Notes under the pieces: generated by a model
The model's input: the letters and a program-made list of their open reading frames with translations, nothing else
Told to the model about the DNA's origin: nothing
Databases searched by the model: none
Made by a program: the position numbers and the translations under genes
Assembly: GCA_002778645.1 (NCBI GenBank)
Contig: PFAQ01000042.1
Coordinates: 1-23,162 of the forward strand
Origin: Candidatus Falkowbacteria bacterium CG10_big_fil_rev_8_21_14_0_10_39_9
GTDB taxonomy: Bacteria; Patescibacteriota; Patescibacteriia; Patescibacteriales; UBA12465
DNA: 23,162 nucleotides
Reading direction: 5' to 3'
Shown here: positions 22,649-23,162 of the stretch, one piece after another
Layout: each line of letters opens with the position of its first letter
How positions within the stretch are numbered: position 1 is the first letter of the stretch

Positions 22649-23143
22649 TTATTGTTTGTCATATTGTAGTATCTCATCGTTCTCGTATTCTAGGGTAATT
22701 CCGGTGAGCTTAAACATTTTTTCTGACTCGGATCCGGCATGATATTTTTTTTCACAGACGACACGCACGATGCCGCAGTTGATGATGAGCATGGCACAGG
22801 TGCGGCAAGGGGTCATGCGGCAGTACAGTGTGGCTCCTTGCAAAGAAATTCCTAATTTGGCTGCCTGACAAATGGCGTTTTGTTCGGCGTGCACAGTGCG
22901 AACGCAATGCTGGGTGACACTTCCATCCTCGTGAATGGTTTTTTTCATTTGATGTCCAATGTCATCACAATGGGGTAATCCTTTGGGACTGCCAACATAA
23001 CCACTGACTAGCAATTGTTTGTCGCGAGCAATAACACAACCGCTGCGACCCCGGTCACAAGTAGCCCGCTTGGCCACAGTGTTAGCAATTTCCATGAAAT
23101 ATTCGTCCCAAGAGGAGCGCTGGTAGGATTCATTTTCGCTCAT
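22649..23143 (-). CDS. Deoxycytidylate deaminase (dCMP deaminase)
   Basis: A zinc-dependent deaminase of 164 residues that converts dCMP to dUMP. The catalytic zinc motif is His85-Ala-Glu87 ('VRTVHAEQNAI') and 'TPCRTC' (Cys113, Cys116). The start region 'SSWDEYFMEIANTVAKRATC', then 'RGRSGCVIARDKQLLVSGY' and 'GSPKGLPHCDDIGH', follow the ComEB/T4-type dCMP deaminases, including extra Cys/His residues that bind a second zinc in some members. It is the first visible gene of the dTTP block. A few bases after its start (minus-strand upstream) the window ends, so its promoter cannot be judged. The allosteric dCTP/dTTP control known in the family cannot be read here. Confidence 0.92.
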   Translation of the reverse strand: MSENESYQRSSWDEYFMEIANTVAKRATCDRGRSGCVIARDKQLLVSGYVGSPKGLPHCDDIGHQMKKTIHEDGSVTQHCVRTVHAEQNAICQAAKLGISLQGATLYCRMTPCRTCAMLIINCGIVRVVCEKKYHAGSESEKMFKLTGITLEYENDEILQYDKQ

Positions 23144-23162
23144 AATTTTTAGAGATAATTAT

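Noticed and set aside
1..23162. UGA recoded as glycine (Gracilibacteria/Absconditabacteria code)
   Set aside because: Large genes such as the 813-residue DUF3160 protein, gatB, aspS and thyX contain no in-frame TGA, and Gly is encoded by normal GGN codons.
1..23162. CRISPR array, tRNA, rRNA, insertion sequence, phage or integrase genes
   Set aside because: None recognised on reading both strands; no regularly spaced repeats or transposase-like sequence seen.

Overview
The window is an AT-rich, densely packed bacterial chromosome segment that looks like a Candidate Phyla Radiation (Patescibacteria, probably Parcubacteria-like) genome. This is an inference from the gene set: a short aspartyl-tRNA synthetase of archaeal type, DUF3160 and DUF4143 proteins, prepilin/FISUMP fusion proteins, a MiaA with the variant GSGKDLP motif, a double-length ThyX, and several polytopic glycosyltransferase-like proteins. 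Genes are short, leaders are short and Shine-Dalgarno motifs are mostly absent. No rRNA, tRNA, CRISPR array or insertion sequence was recognised.

Region by region. (1) 1-2950 is an accessory, decaying stretch: the 3' part of a DUF4143 ATPase, an unidentified 3' gene remnant, about 300 bases with two clear hairpins, an MFS transporter interrupted by one in-frame TGA, and another small remnant. (2) 2979-5776 holds aspS with its own promoter and terminator, then a HigB/HigA-type toxin-antitoxin pair whose consensus promoter is overlapped by a near-perfect 22-bp palindrome, followed 6 nt later by a third small gene. (3) 5789-9619 holds a cytidylyltransferase-like gene, mltG (13-nt overlap) and a large membrane-anchored DUF3160 protein. 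(4) 9623-11914 on the minus strand holds a small hypothetical gene with a very good promoter and a 645-residue polytopic membrane protein. (5) 11937-15976 on the plus strand is a tight GT39-like/miaB/miaA operon. (6) 15992-23143 on the minus strand is one long co-directional block. It reads dCMP deaminase, ThyX, a P-loop kinase, a MazG-like pyrophosphohydrolase and a dTMP kinase, then a terminator, then gatB and two tandem prepilin-FISUMP proteins.

Functional links. The dCMP deaminase-ThyX-kinase-MazG-TMPK block amounts to a dTTP supply module (dCMP to dUMP to dTMP to dTDP, plus pool cleaning). A short AspRS together with GatB suggests that Asn-tRNA may be made by transamidation. MiaA and MiaB perform successive steps of tRNA A37 modification. 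MltG, the GT39/GT-C-like proteins, DUF3160 and the pilin-like proteins all point to the cell envelope and surface.

Most unusual points: the ThyX fusion splits the signature motif between its two halves; the two pilin/FISUMP paralogues are alike up to about residue 270 and then diverge sharply, and one lacks the prepilin Gly(-1); none of 21 intact genes ends in TGA, while the only in-frame TGA falls where a tryptophan is plausible; and the toxin-antitoxin promoter carries a strong palindromic operator candidate with an extra gene in the unit.
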